From assembly GCA_003996215.1 (NCBI GenBank), contig QJPP01001561.1:62001-126000 (forward strand): 64,000 bases of DNA. The letters are read 5' to 3'. Positions 21,933-33,969 of this stretch are shown in pieces (the stretch's first letter is position 1; each line of letters begins with the position of its first letter). The DNA comes from Jaltomata sinuosa (taxonomy: Eukaryota > Streptophyta > Magnoliopsida > Solanales > Solanaceae). Below the pieces are notes generated by a model. It did no database searches and was not told where the DNA came from. It was given only the letters and a program-made list of their open reading frames with translations. The position numbers and the translations under genes are program-made.

Positions 21933-24590
21933 CTCTTTTTTTAATTAAAAGAGGCCTCAGGTGGCCCATTATATAAAAGAAAGCTAATGTACAAATAAGG
22001 TTTGGCCCAAACAACCATGACCCAAAAATAAAAAAAATCAGCAAGCCTAATTAAACTAGAAAAAATAAGCAAAATTGAAAGACAGAGGACAAATATAATC
22101 ATATCAGTCCAAATAGGAAAGTGGAACGTCTCCGAGAAACTTCAGGGGAAAGATGATGTCGTCAGCGGAGAACTTCTCGATGTAAAGGGAATTCGACGAG
22201 CTGAGCTAGGTTCTTGCCAAGCTTCTTCGTCAACACCAAGATGAGGTTCTTGAGGTCAAGTTATGAGCTTGAAAGAGGATCTTGCTAAGGGGCCGTCGGA
22301 GTAGTGCTGGAGGTCTGTAGTTGAAGGTACTCTTTGAACACATCTAAATCTCTTAAAGTTATCTCTCAATAACTTTAATCTTTTGTTCAGTGGGTTGCAT
22401 CCTAGAGGAATTGATACCACCATCCAAACTATAGATAACAGTTATGAGATCTGACATGTCAAGGAAATCTGATGAGCTGAGTTAGATTCTTTCATGTGAA
22501 CTATTTCCCTGTAATAGAGACCTTTATACAATATGAGCCTTATGTGAGCGGTATTATATTTGTCTAAATTTAAAATTCTCTTGCTTGTTTTTGGAATATT
22601 AATCTCATAATCACCTACAAAAAAAACATTAAGTTAGAAAAAGAAATCAGCTAGAGTATTTTCCTCCCTTAAAGAGTATTGCACTATGACTGACATAGAA
22701 CTCCTGATCCTATTAGTGGAGTTAACCACCATTGCCACATTCGAAGGTAGATCCAGACACCATTTAGAATGTTCACCATGCCCAAGAAATCATATCCAAT
22801 AATAATCTGTGAGAATTGTTTATCCAAATAGAATTGTAAGCCTTCCCTTATAGCAATAGCTTCAGCTACCACGTTGGTAGAATAGAGTTCTTCATCCCTC
22901 AAGCTCCCATAAGATCACCCTTGTGATCTCTTACACAAAATGTTGCTGAACTAGGGTCTGGGTTGCCCTTGGAAGCACCATCACAATTATATTTTAACCA
23001 ACCATTAGGGGGGTGACCACCTAACTACTTTTGAGTAGAAACAGGGTCTGTAACTATCAAGAAACTTCACAATAAGGGGCCAGGTTTTAGGAATGTTTTG
23101 GGCCTTAGTCCTCAACTTGATCAAGTTATAAATATTGGTGTTTATTTCCCAAATGATCTTTCCTCTAAAATAGGAGCCTTCATGCATTACTGTGTTTCTT
23201 ATCTTCCAAAGTGACCATAGTATAAGAGTGGGGACTGCCTTGTACCCAGTGTATCCCACCATGCCTTCATATCTTATTTAACTTGAATCAGTGGAGTAGT
23301 GATACCAGCTTCCCTAGTGTAGTACCTCCACACACTAGAAGCCAACTCACTATTTAGGAAAAGATTTCAATAGTCTCTCTTGGTGGGTTTTGTACAACAG
23401 TAGCAATTCTGAATGGTATTTGGGTTCCATGTAGACACCATAGCTGCAACAGGGACTTTTGAGGACCAAACTCTCCATCCAAAAGAGGATATCTTGAAAG
23501 GTAAGCCTTTAGTCTAAGTACACTTGTAAAAATTATCAAGGTCAACTCTGTTTCTGAATAAGTTCCATACCTCTTCACTGAGAACTTACCAGACGTTACT
23601 AGAGTCCACCAAGGTATGTCCCATTGATTGGACAGCCTAGCATGACTCATATTCTGCCTGATATGATCCACAATATTAATAGGCAATAAATCCACCATAT
23701 CATCATATACCCATCCTTCCTCCCCAAGAAGGTATCAATGTCTGTCAGAGGGTGGCAACTTTGAGTTGTAGTTTGATGAAGATACAAAGGGCTAAGGTTG
23801 GTCCAATTGTCGAACCAAGTGCTGGAAGACCCACACTTAGGTTTCCACCACAAATACTTCTCAATATTCTCCCTGTTAAGTAGCATATGCTTCCACACTT
23901 GAGATCCATTTTTCTAAGTAAACAGAGTGAGAATTTGCTTTTTACAATATTTATTCTAGAAGAAATTGGACCACATAGATCTTTGTATCCTAAACCTCCA
24001 CCAAAGCTTAGCATATAAATCTTGGGAAACATCAAACAAGGATCTGAATCCCAAATCTCCTTCAATTTTAGGTAAATAGAGATCTGCGCAGGTTGCCTAG
24101 TGTTTGCTCCTCCCTGATATCTTGTTACTCCAAAAGAATTTGACAAAGATTCTATGGAGATCATCAATGACACACTTAGATGGAACAATAGCATAGACAA
24201 CATGCACAGGAACACTCTATAATACACTCTTAATAAGGACCTCTTTACCCCCATAGGATAACATGTTTTCCTTCCAAGCCTGAAGTTTGTCCTTCACCCT
24301 TCTGATAAGATCTGAGTAGTGTTCCTTTATTTTCCTGGTGTGTGTAATGGGACAACCAAGATATTTCATAGGAAAATGTCCCCTAGTCACACCAGTGCAA
24401 TCTTCTACCAATGCTCTTATATCTACCCTTGATTTCTGATGTAAATAGAAAGAGTTCTTGTCCTTGTTGATCTTCTTCCCTGATTGAGATTCATAATCTT
24501 TAAGGGTGGTCATTAATTGCTTAAGAGAATATTCATGGGATAAGGCAAATATAATTGTGTCATCTGCAAAGCAGAATTTCTTGAACCTTC
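21933..24590 (-). mobile_element. 5'-truncated LINE (L1-like) retrotransposon
   Basis: On the minus strand, RT palm and thumb sequence begins near 24590 (CFADDTIIFA, with the catalytic Asp pair), followed by SQSGKKINKDKNSFY and MKYLGCPITH, WKENMLSYGGKEVLIKSVL, a zf-RVT region with ISGKFSVK and WKIRNT equivalents (23890-23010), and RNase H (about 22990-22684: AEAIAIREGLQFYLD). It ends in GGCCTCTTTTAATTAAAAAAA, a typical LINE tail, at about 21933. Several shifts break the ORF. The endonuclease and early RT are absent, as expected from incomplete reverse transcription. Confidence 0.88.
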
Positions 24591-24744
24591 TCTTAAGTCT
24601 TTGTTCAATCAAAACATTTTTAAAATCAGCAAGTAACGGGAGCCTAAACCTAATTGATTTTTTTGTTGAAAAAGCTTCTAATTCATCCAGCCAAATAGTC
24701 ATACCATATTTACCAACATCAATGTCCTTGGCACAGTGTGGCAA
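24217..24744 (-). pseudogene. in-frame fusion of a gene fragment to LINE RT
   Basis: One open frame of 175 residues whose first part (CAKDIDVGKYGMTIWLDEL, then EAFSTKKSIRFRLPLL) belongs to the duplicated unknown gene, and whose second part from about 24585 (FCFADDTIIFALSHEY onward) is LINE reverse transcriptase. The first 12 residues of the fragment have a related copy at 26575-26640. The fusion is probably an accident of insertion. It has no upstream domains that would give an active enzyme. Confidence 0.6.
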
Positions 24745-25560
24745 GGATGGGGGATTATTATCCCCATTTTCTAAAACAGACTGTCCAGCACTAGACTCAA
24801 GTTCATCTCTTCATCACCACCATTGTCATGGTACTCATCGATCTCATTTAATGTATCAGAGTTAGAAACATTTGAATCTTCTTTCATTTTTTTCCTTTTG
24901 TCATTTCGTGAATCTTTTTCACCTTTTTTTCTACTAGTAAAATGGTGATTACGTTCCCTCCTTCTTTATTTCTCACCATTTTTTATGATCTACATAAAAA
25001 TTAGGTACTAGTATCGGCGAAACACGATATAAAAACAGTAATAATCGATGATCAATCTAGTAATATAACATGAAAATGGATGAACACAAATAGTTAATAA
25101 AGCCTAAATCTATAAAGATGGATGAACATAAACAGTCAAAAGTGCCATCGAAATCAAGCAAATAACTAGAAATATAAAAATTTCAACAAGAAAACAAAAT
25201 AAAACTGAATTTTCTTTAAAAAAACAGAAATTTATGAAGAAAAAAATCACGAATCAAAGAAAAATTATATCAATATGAAACTAAAAATGCTTGGAATGGC
25301 AAAAAAAACTTACTTGGACACGACGAGTGTGAACAAAAACGCCTGGAGAAGAATATAGAACGCTTGGAGAAGGAGGAGTTTCCAAAAAATCAATAATGCA
25401 AAGACCAAAGAGGAAGGAGAGAGAAGGGGACCTTAATATATTTAATGAGAGTAGGTGAGAACCTAAATATATTTTTATAGACTTAAAATCATGCCTCAAA
25501 GTCTTTAAAATTCTGAAAAGCACCCCGATCCTACACATTTTGACTTTTTTAATCCTAATC
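24690..25560 (-). pseudogene. 5' part of an unrecognised gene, copy A
   Basis: Reading leftward: a presumed 5' exon (25560-25310) ending in a splice-donor-like CAAG|TAAG, an AT-rich intron, and a coding part from about 24887 with MKEDSNVSNSDTLNEIDEYHD followed by an acidic stretch. A TAG near 24768 and a frame change precede the CAKDIDVGKYGMTIWLDEL segment. The whole layout, including the sequence around the donor and the text ATCCTAATCCTAAAAAATAAAG upstream, recurs in copy B. I do not recognise the family; the acidic N-terminus suggests an intracellular protein. Confidence 0.5.
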
Positions 25561-25561
25561 C

Positions 25562-26270
25562 TAAAAAATAAAGCAAAAAAAGTGACCTTTTAACAATAAA
25601 GTTTGGAGAGTGGCCTTTTAGCCAGTTCTTCTCTAATAACAAATATGCATTTCAAATTAAGTACTTTATTTACAAATGAAATAAAAGTAAGAACTTTGGA
25701 AAAAAAAAAAGAATTAACGAGCAGAAAATAGAAGTTTAGAGAGGAAAAAGAAAAAGATGAACATGCTTATGTTGTCCATGAACATTGAGATTGAGAGAGA
25801 TCATATATGATGCCAAAATATTCGGTACTGAAAGAGAGACAAATGAAAAGTAATGACTCTTCAATGTGGAAAGAAGAGGAATAGATGACGAGTAATTAAA
25901 AGTCTAAAGGATGTGATTAAGGGATTAATAGTAATGAGATGGTTTTGAGATTTTTAATAAAAATAAATTCTGCAAGAAGAATGAGAGGGGCAAAAAAGGA
26001 TATATTTTTACGTGTATATTTTTTTAATATAAAATTTATTAGTAATTAATTATTAAATTAATAACAATGACTTTAGGCTTTTAAATTGAAAAAGAGATGG
26101 ATAATTAACCGAATGTAATTAAGAAATAAATTTTAATTTTTTAAATATATCATATAAATTTTTAAAAAAAAACAAAGAAAAAAAATAAAATTTGAGAAAA
26201 AAGATGAATGTCATTCTTGGCTATAGAGTCATGCCATATCACCTTTCCTAGGTCTAGCTTTATATTAAAT
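25562..26270. other. AT-rich intergenic DNA
   Basis: Strongly AT-rich with no coding frame, terminal repeats or RNA gene that I can support. Confidence 0.5.
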
Positions 26271-26274
26271 TATT

Positions 26275-26571
26275 TTATATATGTCGGGGCATTGTCCCAG
26301 TAGACATTATCTCTCAGAATTTAGAGGCTTCATAGATAGTTAGTGTAAGGTTCATGTTGATCAGATTTTAACCTTCGTGTCACCATGTTTATGAAATTTT
26401 AAGCTTCTTATTCATGAACAAAATTTGTTTTCAAAATATCTCTTATGCTTTACTTATGTCTTCCGCATATGTTAGTTAAATGCTCACGTCACATATCATG
26501 TACGGGTACACTCGGACCAGCAATGACATCGGATGTCAGCCATGCCCAGGATCTAGGTTCGGGGTGTGACA
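26275..26571 (-). repeat. gypsy LTR fragment
   Basis: On the minus strand it starts TGTCACACCCCGAACCTAG, a standard chromovirus LTR start, and continues with GGGCATGGCTGACATC text that resembles the right edge of the window (CCGGGCATGGCTA near 63990). The 3' end is unclear near 26275. It interrupts gene copy B immediately after the WLNDLAS codons, so it inserted into, or recombined with, that gene. Confidence 0.6.
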
Positions 26572-27620
26572 GATGCAAGATCATTCAGCCATGTAGCGAG
26601 GTCATATTTCTCAACATTAATGTCCCTTGCACAAAATAACAAGGACAGTGAATCGACATTCTTAACACTACCCTCAGCACTATCATCACTATCCTGAACT
26701 CTATTTGATTCCTCGTCTCCCACATCAATTTATTGATTGATATCAGTCATGGTGTCTGAGTTTTGACTCTGATTCATCCTTTACAAAAAAAAATTTATGA
26801 ATTCCTTGCAACTTCTTCATCTATTTTTTTTCTACCATTAGAATGAGTGCTTTGCTTTCCTCCTCTAGTTTTAATCATCTTTTATGATCTATATATAACA
26901 CATTATGCCGTTAGTTGACTATGATTAAAAATAATACTAATCGATTACAGGTCTATTAATAGAGCACGAATTTGCAAGAACATAAACAGAAAAACAATTG
27001 AAACAAGCAAAATAAATATGTTTTGTCCACATATTCGAAATCAAATAGGCAGCATCACCATTATAATGAACTAAATTTTTTAAAAAAATAAAAATTCTAT
27101 GTGCAAGGATCAACAAAAACCAAAACAATTCAAAAATTCTATGTGCAAGGATAAACAAAACTGAAAAAAACATTACGAAATCAAGCAAATTAAGTATAAA
27201 TAACACAAATTTTCAATAAACAAATATCACAAAGTTCCAAAATTTGAAAAAAAAAATCATGAACACTAGGATTCAGTCGACAAGACGAAGCAGAAAGAAG
27301 AAACATCAATATGGAATTTAAAATGATTGAAAGGAAAAAAATACTTATCTGAATACCAACACTAGAGAGCTTTCAAGTTGGGGGAGAAGATGAATCAAAG
27401 ATGAAGAGTTTTTCAACGGTCGTAGGAGAGAAACACGAAAGTGAAGAGGAAGAAGAGAGAGAAATGGACTTGTGTATATTTTAGGAGAATAGAAAGGGAC
27501 TTGGGTATATTTTAACAGACTTAAATTAAAGCTTGCCCCGAACTTTGCAAAGTAATGAAAAGGACCCCGACTCCACCCTTTTTCATTTTTTTGAATCCTG
27601 ATCCTAAAAAATAAAGTAAA
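26572..27620 (-). pseudogene. 5' part of the unrecognised gene, copy B
   Basis: Counterpart of 24690-25560. The coding part begins at about 26777 (MNQSQNSDTMTDINQ, then a TAA stop), continues with acidic sequence (VGDEESNRVQDSDDSAEG) and ends in CARDINVEKYDLATWLNDLAS, homologous to CAKDIDVGKYGMTIWLDEL in copy A. The LTR fragment follows at once. The upstream exon and intron text also match copy A with clear divergence, so this is an old duplication. Two copies with the same truncation zone suggest a repeated gene fragment or an element-borne piece. Confidence 0.5.
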
Positions 27621-27978
27621 AAAAAATGAATATCTATTTTACAAAGTGGCTAGTATGCCAAATTTTCTCAACAAACATTGCCTTCAGTTGCAGTAATAAA
27701 CAGTTTAAGATAGACTTCTAGGCAGTCCTAAGCTCCTTTAATTACTCAAAGTGATTAAATAGAATAGAAACTAAAGGAGAGAGAGTTTTATTCATAACCA
27801 ATCAAGACTAACATATTGCATTGAAAGGGGACATTTAACTCAAGAAAAAAAAAATATGGTCGAACACTTAATAATAAGTACCAAACAAGCTCTAATGCTT
27901 ACAAATACTCTTATTTGTTCTGATCTTGATCAAGAAAAGACTCATAAATTAGCAATGTTCTAATAGCTTGCACACACA
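27621..27978. other. AT-rich intergenic DNA
   Basis: Between gene copy B and the hAT-like element; nothing recognisable. Confidence 0.45.
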
Positions 27979-28173
27979 TAGAGGTGTCAAATGGGCGGGT
28001 TGGGCTGAAATTGAAGAGATTAAAATGGGTTGAATTATAATTGGGTTGGATCATGACCCGCCCAAATTTACTTTGGGCTGAATTGTGTTAGGTTAAATTG
28101 GGCTAAAAATTGGGTTGAGTCATAATCCGTCCAATTTGACCCACTTAATCTAAATAATACTGCTATTACATTA

Positions 28174-28577
28174 GGTTAAACTACCTAAAGAGACATACCT
28201 CCTTACCAAATTTACTAACTCTGCCACTACTTTATTTTAATTACTTAATATACCATATGTTAATCAAAAAAATACTCGGATACATCTCCCCAGGTCGTGA
28301 TACATCGCCTCATCTCGTGATACATCGCCTCATCTCGTGATACATCGTTTCACCTCGGATACATCCCACCCGATGTATCAAAGGTAAAACCAAACAATAC
28401 CGATGTATCCGAGTGATTTTGGGATGTATCCAATGGGATTCCGATGTATCCGAGTAGTTTGGGGATGTATCCCGAGGTGAGGTGATGTATCCCGAGGTAA
28501 GGGATGTATTCGAGCGGGATTGAGGTGGGAAAAAGAGTAATTAGCTCCCAAAGATGTGTGTTTTATGTAAGTTACCC
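28174..28577. mobile_element. Mutator-type MITE with GATACATC repeats, copy 1
   Basis: Starts GGTTAAACTACCTAAAGAG and ends (inverse) GGGTAACTTACATAAAACAC. Flanking ATTACATTA and ATTATATTA make a 9 bp duplication with one change. The middle has about five GATACATC words in the left half and about six GATGTATC words in the right half, so the element is a near-palindrome. The same element occurs at 34915. No coding content. Confidence 0.78.
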
Positions 28578-28599
28578 ATTATATTAACATCTTTTATAC

Positions 28600-29110
28600 T
28601 ATTATACTATTATCCCCCACCCCCCACCCACCCCCACACACACAAAAAAAATAAAAAATTATACACCACCCCCACCCCCACCCACACACCCAAAATTCTT
28701 TATTTTTTTTAAAGAAAAATTTACCCCATCTCTATCACCCTTTTCTATTTGCGTACCAAACATAAAAAAATAAGTAAGAAATAACTTGTTTTCGTAGAAA
28801 ATATTTTCGACTGAAGGTGGGGTAAGATGAGGGTAGAGGGTGGGAGTAGGCGAGGTGATGGATGTAGGTTGGGGGTGGTGGGGTGGGGTAGGAAAAAAAT
28901 TAAAAAATTGAGGTAGGAGGGGGGAATGGGGTGGAGGTGGTAGAGGGTGAGGGTGGGTAGAAAAACATTAAATTTTTGACTGATGAAGTGGAGGTGGGCT
29001 TGGGGATCGGGGCAGGGGTGAGGTAGGAAAGAATTTTTTTAAAAAAACTAAAAAACTAAAAAAAAAATTAAAAAAAATTGGGGTGGGGTGGGTGGGTGGG
29101 GTAAGGTGGG
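28600..29110 (+). repeat. C-rich then G-rich simple-sequence block
   Basis: The + strand has CCCCCAC/CCCACC runs at 28612-28690, then GGGGTGGGGT, GGTGGGGG and GGGTGGG runs at 28815-28945 and 29079-29115. The two halves are complementary in character, and the G-runs meet the pattern for quadruplex or triplex formation. Low-complexity; no gene. Confidence 0.75.
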
Positions 29111-29763
29111 GTGTGTGTGAGATTTTCCTTCATCAAGAAATTATTTTATTTATTTTCAAGGAACTTGTTTTCTTAAAGAAAATATTAAGCATCAAACACG
29201 CGGGTTACTATGGAGATATAATTGAGTTCAAATCAAGATTATTTTTAAGAGACAATTGTCCTAGATATATACTTAAAACTCATTATTACACTAAATACAT
29301 CACTTTTTATCTAATTGCTAAGCTAACTTTTTAATTACATTCTATACCAGAATTTAAAAAACACAAATTTTCTTATTATTATGTATTTTAATTTAATTTT
29401 ACTTAATTAAAGATAAGTTATCTATATTACCTATTAATTGTCCAACAAATACTGATTGGGTCCCATAATATCACACGTTTGAATCTCTCTTAAAATACAT
29501 TCAAGATCTTCAATTTTCTCTTTCCAGTCCTTGATTCTCTCTATGGTAACAAAGATTTTTTTCTCCATTTTCTCTCCCCAAATATCTTCACTCTGATTTC
29601 ATATCCAAAATCATAACTTTACTCAAATTTTCACACAATATTTCAAGCTTCTTACGAATTTCATAGTGGGGGAATTCAATTTATGTGTTTGGTGATTTGA
29701 TTTTGTGAGGTTTTCATATAAGTGTTTATCTTTGTTTTTGAGATTTGGTGAGAGTGACAACAA

Positions 29764-30081
29764 TGTTGAAAAAATCCATGGTTTACTCTATTCTAACCCG
29801 CAAAAGTCCTAGATATGTTGAAGGAGATAGTCCCATTATGTTATCTAGACCAACTTTTTACTTGGGTTGTTTCACCTAAACCTCGGAGAAGAATTCTAAC
29901 ATCATACGAAGTGAGAAAATGGTTGAAAAATTTGATGATGTTGTTCATGTTGTTGAAGTCAAGTCTACAGATCAAAAAGATTGGAAGAGGAAAGATAAAG
30001 TGATTTCACCTATAATGGCGGAGAACTACGACTTTGATTTTCAAGAACAACCCCAAGTTCAAACACATAAAAAAATTTAAG
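29764..30081 (+). pseudogene. unrecognised frame inside the hAT element, one stop
   Basis: From ATG at 29764 the frame reads MLKKSMVYSILTRKSPRYVEG, then SPIMLSRPTFYLG, meets a TAA near 29878, and continues to 30078 with KMVEKFDDVVHVVEVKSTD and AENYDFDFQEQPQVQ. Composition (balanced, not low complexity) is unlike the surrounding AT-rich DNA. It may be a captured host exon or the residue of an element protein. I do not recognise the family. Confidence 0.35.
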
Positions 30082-30284
30082 CTTTCCATATCTTTTTGTA
30101 TGGAAGAAGTATGTCATTTGATGTTTCAATATATTAAATTTGGTCGTATATGGAGTATTCATTATGGATGTAATGTGTTAATTCTTTATAATTCAATATG
30201 CAATTTGACATGTAAATTCATTCCAAAGCTTTTTTAATACCACTGTATGTAATTTGTATAGAATCTAATTACATTCTCCTCTTT

Positions 30285-30450
30285 TAAACTAGTACACAAA
30301 CTGGTTTCATGGTGTATGATAGATGTGTGTGTGATCTTGATATATGAAACTGGTATGGAAACTGGTTCATTATGTATGTTAGATGGATGTATGAACTGGA
30401 TATATGAAACTGATATAAAAACTGAGTTCATGATATATGAATCATGTATA
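30285..30450. repeat. degenerate tandem repeat around GATATATGAAACTG
   Basis: Three or four imperfect units of about 45-60 bp with the words ATATATGAAACTG, GAAACTGGTT and TGTATG. On the opposite strand it gives the repetitive open frame at 30234-30518, which is therefore not taken as a gene. Confidence 0.55.
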
Positions 30451-31491
30451 AAATTACCCGCTACACTACATCGACCTCCATGTTGAATCATTATCGAATG
30501 AAGATTACCATCTTCCATATTAAAAAATCAATATTGCCGATTTGATAGCATCAATTTCTGTAAAAAAAAATAATCAAATTACTCAGTTGAAAGGAAGCAA
30601 GTATGCTTCAATGGAGTTTTTCGTCTGGAGAAGGAGAAGGATTATATTTTTGATATAATCAACGTATTTTTAGGGATTGTTTGATATCCAGAAACGTTAT
30701 TTTAGGGATTGTTGTTACTTTCTCTTTCTGTTTTAATTACCATTTGTTACTATTTAATAAATTTTGGTTTCCTTTTTTTTTTTTTCCTTTTTTCTGTTTT
30801 TGTTTTTTAGTTTTTTTTTCGTATTTTTTAAAATTTTGTGTTTATTAAGTTGGTAGATGTTGCAAGAAAACATATGATAGGTATTGAAAACTAGAATCTT
30901 ATGGTATAAGTTGTAATATTCTATCTAATATAGAATATATATGTTTTTTTCCCTTATTTTAAATGGGCTAAGCTCAAATGAGTTAAAAATTGACCCAATA
31001 TCCAATTATCATGAATCCAACTCATAAAATTCTGGATGGATTGAACATGTTATATGTGTTTGGGTTCATTTTGACACCCTAGATACACACCGAGGCAAGC
31101 ATAATTTCAATAAGTGAGATCAAGTCTAAAACTATTATTTAAAGAGGAAAATTTTGAACCTTTAACTAAACGTACAGTGACATTTGACAATTTATGTTAA
31201 ATCCATGTTATTAGTGTAAACAACTAGCATATAATGAATGAGGTTACAGCCTTGACTTGATAAGAGGAAGCTCAAAACAAGAAAATCCAAACACACAATG
31301 AATGCTACTGAATACTGTGAGGGAACACTAACCTAGCTAATTATTGTTAAAAAAAATAAAATTAAGAGAGGAAAGGGATCCAAACTGATTTATAAACATG
31401 CTATCAACTGCTTGCATTTTTTCACACAAATATATAAATTGATTACCACTAACTGACCATAGAATAGCTATACATAACTTGTGAATGTTTA

Positions 31492-31695
31492 GAGCCTGTT
31501 TGAATAGGTTTATTTTAAGCTGCTTTTTTTAAGTTGAAAATTCCAGCTTTTAGCTTTTAGTTTTTAGCTTTTTTTGCTATTTAGCTTAAAATTAAGTGTC
31601 CAGAAGCACTTTTTTACTTACCCAAACACTATAAAACAACTTAAAAACTATTTTAACTTAAAAAGCACTTAAAATAAGTCAATCCAAACAGGCTC
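31492..31695. mobile_element. PIF/Harbinger-type MITE with TTA duplication
   Basis: Perfect ends GAGCCTGTTTG and CAAACAGGCTC with longer imperfect inverted repeats (ATAGGTTTATTTTAAG and CTTAAAATAAGTCAATC). TTA flanks both sides, the target preference of PIF/Harbinger elements. It is 204 bp, with AGCTTTTAG repeats inside. Confidence 0.85.
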
Positions 31696-32611
31696 TTAGA
31701 ATAAGAGTTGTGCATTACTTGAAAGGACAAGGAGCCACGGAGTTCCAACTGGTTGTTCTTTAAATTTAAACCAAAGTGGAATAACATTGAGACGAATTAA
31801 TTAATCACCCAATTAATTAAGCTTCTTGATTTTAACCTTCTTGACTGATTATAATCATATGTAAAATTGTTCATATTTTGCCGATGTATATATCTGTCTA
31901 TCCCCAAAGTAATAATATATCGATGCATCTATTTGTTGTACTTTGAAATATATAAAGTTACTACAACATGCTTTTGATAAAGCTGGTAAATTAGTGCTTA
32001 CTGATGAGATGTCCTTAAAAACATCAGCTTATATTTTGGACACAAGAAGAATCTTGTTACCAGAAATAAAACAAGGGGTGGGGGTTAGGTGTTAAAGTGT
32101 GTTCACTAATCAAAGCCACTTTTAATAAAGACATGGTGATTCGTGTCAAATCTGGTGGTGACTACAGAATCCCCTTTTTCAAAGTCATATTGATAGTGCA
32201 ATGGTCATATATAATGCCTGCCTCTGGATACCGAATCTGCCAATTGCCATCACATTTATCTTCTTCTATCTTCTTTTTTTTCATTTGGTATTTCAGTACT
32301 TATATTGAATCTTGACTAATTCGAATTCGTGCTGGTCATTCAACGAAAATATTTTACACAAAGGACTTTTACATATATTCAGGACTCGAAATCAAGACTT
32401 CTGATTAAGGAAGGAGCAATTGCTTGTTGATATATATTGGTGCTCTTGTAGTTTTCTTGTGAATTTAAAATTAACTAAAAGATAATAGAATATTGTTGCA
32501 TGTGTTTGGCATGCAGCTTAGAGGAATTCTGCATTTGCTAATTGTTTCTTTAATTCATTGACAGAACTAACTCTTGATATAATCTTTCCAAAAATGAATT
32601 TAATATACTTC
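31696..32611. other. AT-rich intergenic DNA
   Basis: No gene or element that I can support. The open stretch at 32097-32315 has no recognisable motif. Confidence 0.45.
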
Positions 32612-32843
32612 CTCCATTTCATTTTAAGTGCTTTAGTTTGTCTGAACAAATAATTTAAGAAAGTAATAATTATTATTTTTACTGTTATGATCTTAAAGTA
32701 AAAATGTGATTAAGATATCAAAATGTCATTTGAATCATGTGCTTTTAAACATGTCAGGTGATATTGTAGTGAAAAATATAGAAAATCATGATATCTTTTT
32801 TTAAACAGATTTAAAAAGAAAGATATAAAACTGAAAAATAATT
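32612..32843. mobile_element. Stowaway-like MITE, right end missing
   Basis: A TA dinucleotide precedes CTTCCTCCATTTCATTTTAAG, the typical Stowaway start. The body text (AAAATGTCATTTGAATC, AAACATGTCAGGTG) is the usual interior of this family in Solanaceae. The expected inverse end is not found before the hAT-like element at 32852. Confidence 0.6.
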
Positions 32844-32851
32844 TGCAAGAC

Positions 32852-33756
32852 TAGGAGTGTATAAAACCGAACCGCAAATTGAACCAAATGGCAAAAAAAA
32901 AATCCGATTAGTGGTTTGGTTTGATATGGTTTGGTATTGAAAAAAAAAACCCACTATAATTGGTTTGGTTTGGTTTTAACTAAAAAAAGTCAAACCGAAC
33001 CAATCCGATATTACATGCATACTATTTTTAAAAATATTTTATACATAATTTTTTTGTTGTGATGTAATTTATAAATATTTCTTCAACTTTTCCATAGTTT
33101 TTATCTTTCAACATATTATTTTAAGTTTAAACTTAGAATTTTAGATGATCCAATAAGTCTTTTTACAACCCATAGATATTAGTAACTCAAATAAATCCCA
33201 AATCAATACGAATGTTAACAAAAGATTATTCAATCCAACACTAGGACTGACAATCATGCTAGATATTTATTCTTTAATTTTACATAAATACATAAACTAA
33301 TTTATTTTTCTGTTTAATATTTAGTCATGTATTTAATACTTATTAAACTTATTTTAGCATGACTTAATACTTTTAAATTATGATTATTTTTATTATGACT
33401 TATTAATATGCAATATTTATTCTATGCGATTTTATTATTTTTTTGGTTGAATATTTTATTGTCATCACTCACTTCATAAATTCTAAATAAAGTGAATATA
33501 GTTTGTGTTATTTTTTAAAAAACTACCTTAGATAGTTGTATTTTTGCTCGGGCTAAAGAAATATTTGAAGCACAAGTTAATTATATGTTTGTATGAAAAT
33601 TTTACCGGAAAAAATTCAAAAAAATCCGAAAAACCCCTAGGTTGGAAAACTCGACTTTTATTGATTTGGTTTGATTTATAAATTTAAAAATTCGATTCTA
33701 ATGATTTAATTTAGTATTTAAAAAATCCAAATCAACCTGGTCCACGTACACTCCTA
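32852..33756. mobile_element. hAT-like MITE (905 bp)
   Basis: Ends TAGGAGTGTA and TACACTCCTA are inverted repeats. Flanks TGCAAGAC and GGCAAGAC form an 8 bp duplication with one change. Sub-terminal regions are rich in GGTTTGGTTTG and its inverse. No coding capacity. Confidence 0.8.
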
Positions 33757-33969
33757 GGCAAGACTACCAATCATGCTTCTTAATTATGAACATGTACTTC
33801 TTATTATCTGTTAAATGATATGATAATTAATATGAAAATAATTTACAACACTGTCAATAGGTAGAAGTTACACTCTTTCTTAAGTGCGTGTAGTAATAAT
33901 ACCATCATTGCATCAATCTAGCTAGGCTTACGTGCAATTCATAGTAATATAATTGTAGAATAAGAAATA

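Larger units (their letters stand above)
27979..31081. mobile_element. hAT-like element, about 3.1 kb, non-autonomous
   Basis: Ends TAGAGGTGTCAAATGGGC and (inverse of the right end) TAGGGTGTCAAAATGAACCC form terminal inverted repeats. Flanks CACACACA and GATACACA agree at six of eight positions, as expected for an aged 8 bp hAT duplication. Sub-terminal sequence is rich in GGGTTGG/CCAACCC words. No transposase (no hATC dimerisation domain) is visible. It carries a Mutator-type MITE at 28174, a G-rich block at 28600-29110, an interrupted reading frame at 29764 and a tandem repeat near 30300. Confidence 0.65.

Noticed and set aside
28280..28520. Regularly spaced GATACATC repeats as a CRISPR-like array
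   Set aside because: Plant nuclear context, repeats of only 8 bp in both orientations, inside an element with a 9 bp duplication. A MITE explains them.
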